NCBI RefSeq assembly: GCF_039851975.1
Contig: NZ_CP156660.1
Span: forward strand, 1,550,001 to 1,614,000
DNA: 64,000 bases
Origin: Desulfoscipio sp. XC116
GTDB taxonomy: Bacteria; Bacillota; Desulfotomaculia; Desulfotomaculales; Desulfallaceae
Direction of reading: 5' to 3'
Positions within the stretch are counted from its first letter, which is position 1. Every line of letters starts with the position of its first letter. Under the pieces are notes generated by a model that was given only the letters and a program-made list of their open reading frames with translations, was not told where the DNA came from and did not search any database. Position numbers and translations under genes: made by a program. This document shows positions 63,505 to 64,000 of this stretch, piece after piece.

Positions 63505-64000
63505 CTAGTAAACATGTTTGATGCCCAGAGTTTTCATTTTGTAATATAAAGTGCTGCGCGGTATACCGAGCATGCGGGCTGCCACTGCTTTGTTGTACCC
63601 GGCTTGTTGCAGCGCGTTGGTAATTACGTCCAGTTCGGTATGTCTGGTTATGTTAGGCAAAGTGGGCGATTGTTCGGCCGGCATATTAGACAGAACAGGA
63701 TGTTTGATGTTAGTCGGCAAATGCTGCAGCCCGATGGTACCTTCTTCAGTCAAAATAACCAGCCGCTCGACTACATTTCTCAATTCCCGTACATTGCCGG
63801 GCCAATGGTAACCGAGCAGTGCGGACATGACCTCCGGCGAAACACGGGTGATGGCCCGGTGGTGCCGGCCGGCAAATTCATGAATAAAAGCGTAGACCAG
63901 CTCGGGAATATCTTCTTTATGTTCGTTTAAATTAGGCAATTCCAGAGATATTACATTTAACCTATAATACAAATCCTCCCGAAAATTTCCCTGCGTGATC
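63505..64000 (-). CDS. Sigma-54-dependent activator, C-terminal part (5' end outside window)
   Basis: The frame runs to the window edge, starting within [20 protein letters not shown], the end of the AAA+ domain of NtrC-type activators. [20 protein letters not shown] is the sensor II region with the conserved WPGNVREL. The C-terminal Fis-type helix-turn-helix is ITNALQQAGYNKAVAARMLG followed by IPRSTLYYKMKTLGIK. The sensory domain and the GAFTGA loop are not in the window, so its signal cannot be told. It differs in sequence from the activator at 8241-9935. Confidence 0.92.
   Translation of the reverse strand, partial: ITQGNFREDLYYRLNVISLELPNLNEHKEDIPELVYAFIHEFAGRHHRAITRVSPEVMSALLGYHWPGNVRELRNVVERLVILTEEGTIGLQHLPTNIKHPVLSNMPAEQSPTLPNITRHTELDVITNALQQAGYNKAVAARMLGIPRSTLYYKMKTLGIKHVY

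Overview
The window looks like the chromosome of a spore-forming, anaerobic Firmicute of the Desulfotomaculum/Pelotomaculum type (Peptococcaceae and relatives). This is an inference. It rests on strong AGGAGG-type ribosome sites, frequent TTG and GTG starts, a Gram-positive LexA box, spoVK- and spoVB-like genes, an EF-G2-type factor, and above all a complete methylmalonyl-CoA gene cluster like that of propionate-oxidising syntrophs and sulfate reducers. The species cannot be fixed from the sequence alone.

Bases 1-8100: a histone-deacetylase-family protein (5' cut by the window), mutL, miaA, hfq and spoVK, a PLP enzyme with a LysR regulator, and lexA with its own LexA box. Bases 8241-21029: a sigma-54 activator with Rossmann-like, PAS and AAA+ domains, a near-consensus -24/-12 promoter, and a single-strand run encoding class I fumarase (two subunits), succinyl-CoA synthetase (two), methylmalonyl-CoA mutase (two), epimerase, carboxyltransferase 12S-type subunit, a small OadG-tail-like subunit, biotin carrier, malate dehydrogenase and 5S-type carboxyltransferase. 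Together these interconvert propionyl-CoA plus oxaloacetate with pyruvate plus succinate, malate and fumarate. Only the membrane succinate dehydrogenase/fumarate reductase is absent here. The mutase GTPase chaperone MeaB lies apart, at 54379-55623.

Bases 21100-24300 are an AT-rich accessory patch. It holds a secreted protein with an HNH/AHH-like nuclease domain, a downstream propeller-like protein that could be its immunity partner, decayed sequence and short tandem duplications. Bases 24400-42400 carry mostly minus-strand housekeeping genes: glycosyltransferase, radical SAM protein, ComFB-like protein, phosphofructokinase, UPF0182, a GalT-like protein, ddl, tRNA-Trp, panB, an EF-G2-like factor, spoVB-like, surE, a DUF4264 protein and folE. 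There is also a rod-shaped candidate RNA upstream of panB.

Bases 42400-48230 look acquired: a large serine recombinase stub, a two-component system and an ABC transporter, followed by a 141-bp terminal-inverted-repeat element whose sister copy lies at 36752-36892. Bases 48355-64000 return to core genes: a TPR protein, small membrane proteins, DnaQ-DinG helicase, an unknown 303-residue protein, meaB, trxB, a complete branched-chain amino-acid (Liv) ABC transporter, a methyltransferase, zinc-type adenylate kinase and the C-terminal part of a second sigma-54 activator cut by the window end.

All assignments are by reading motifs and remembered family features. No database search was run.
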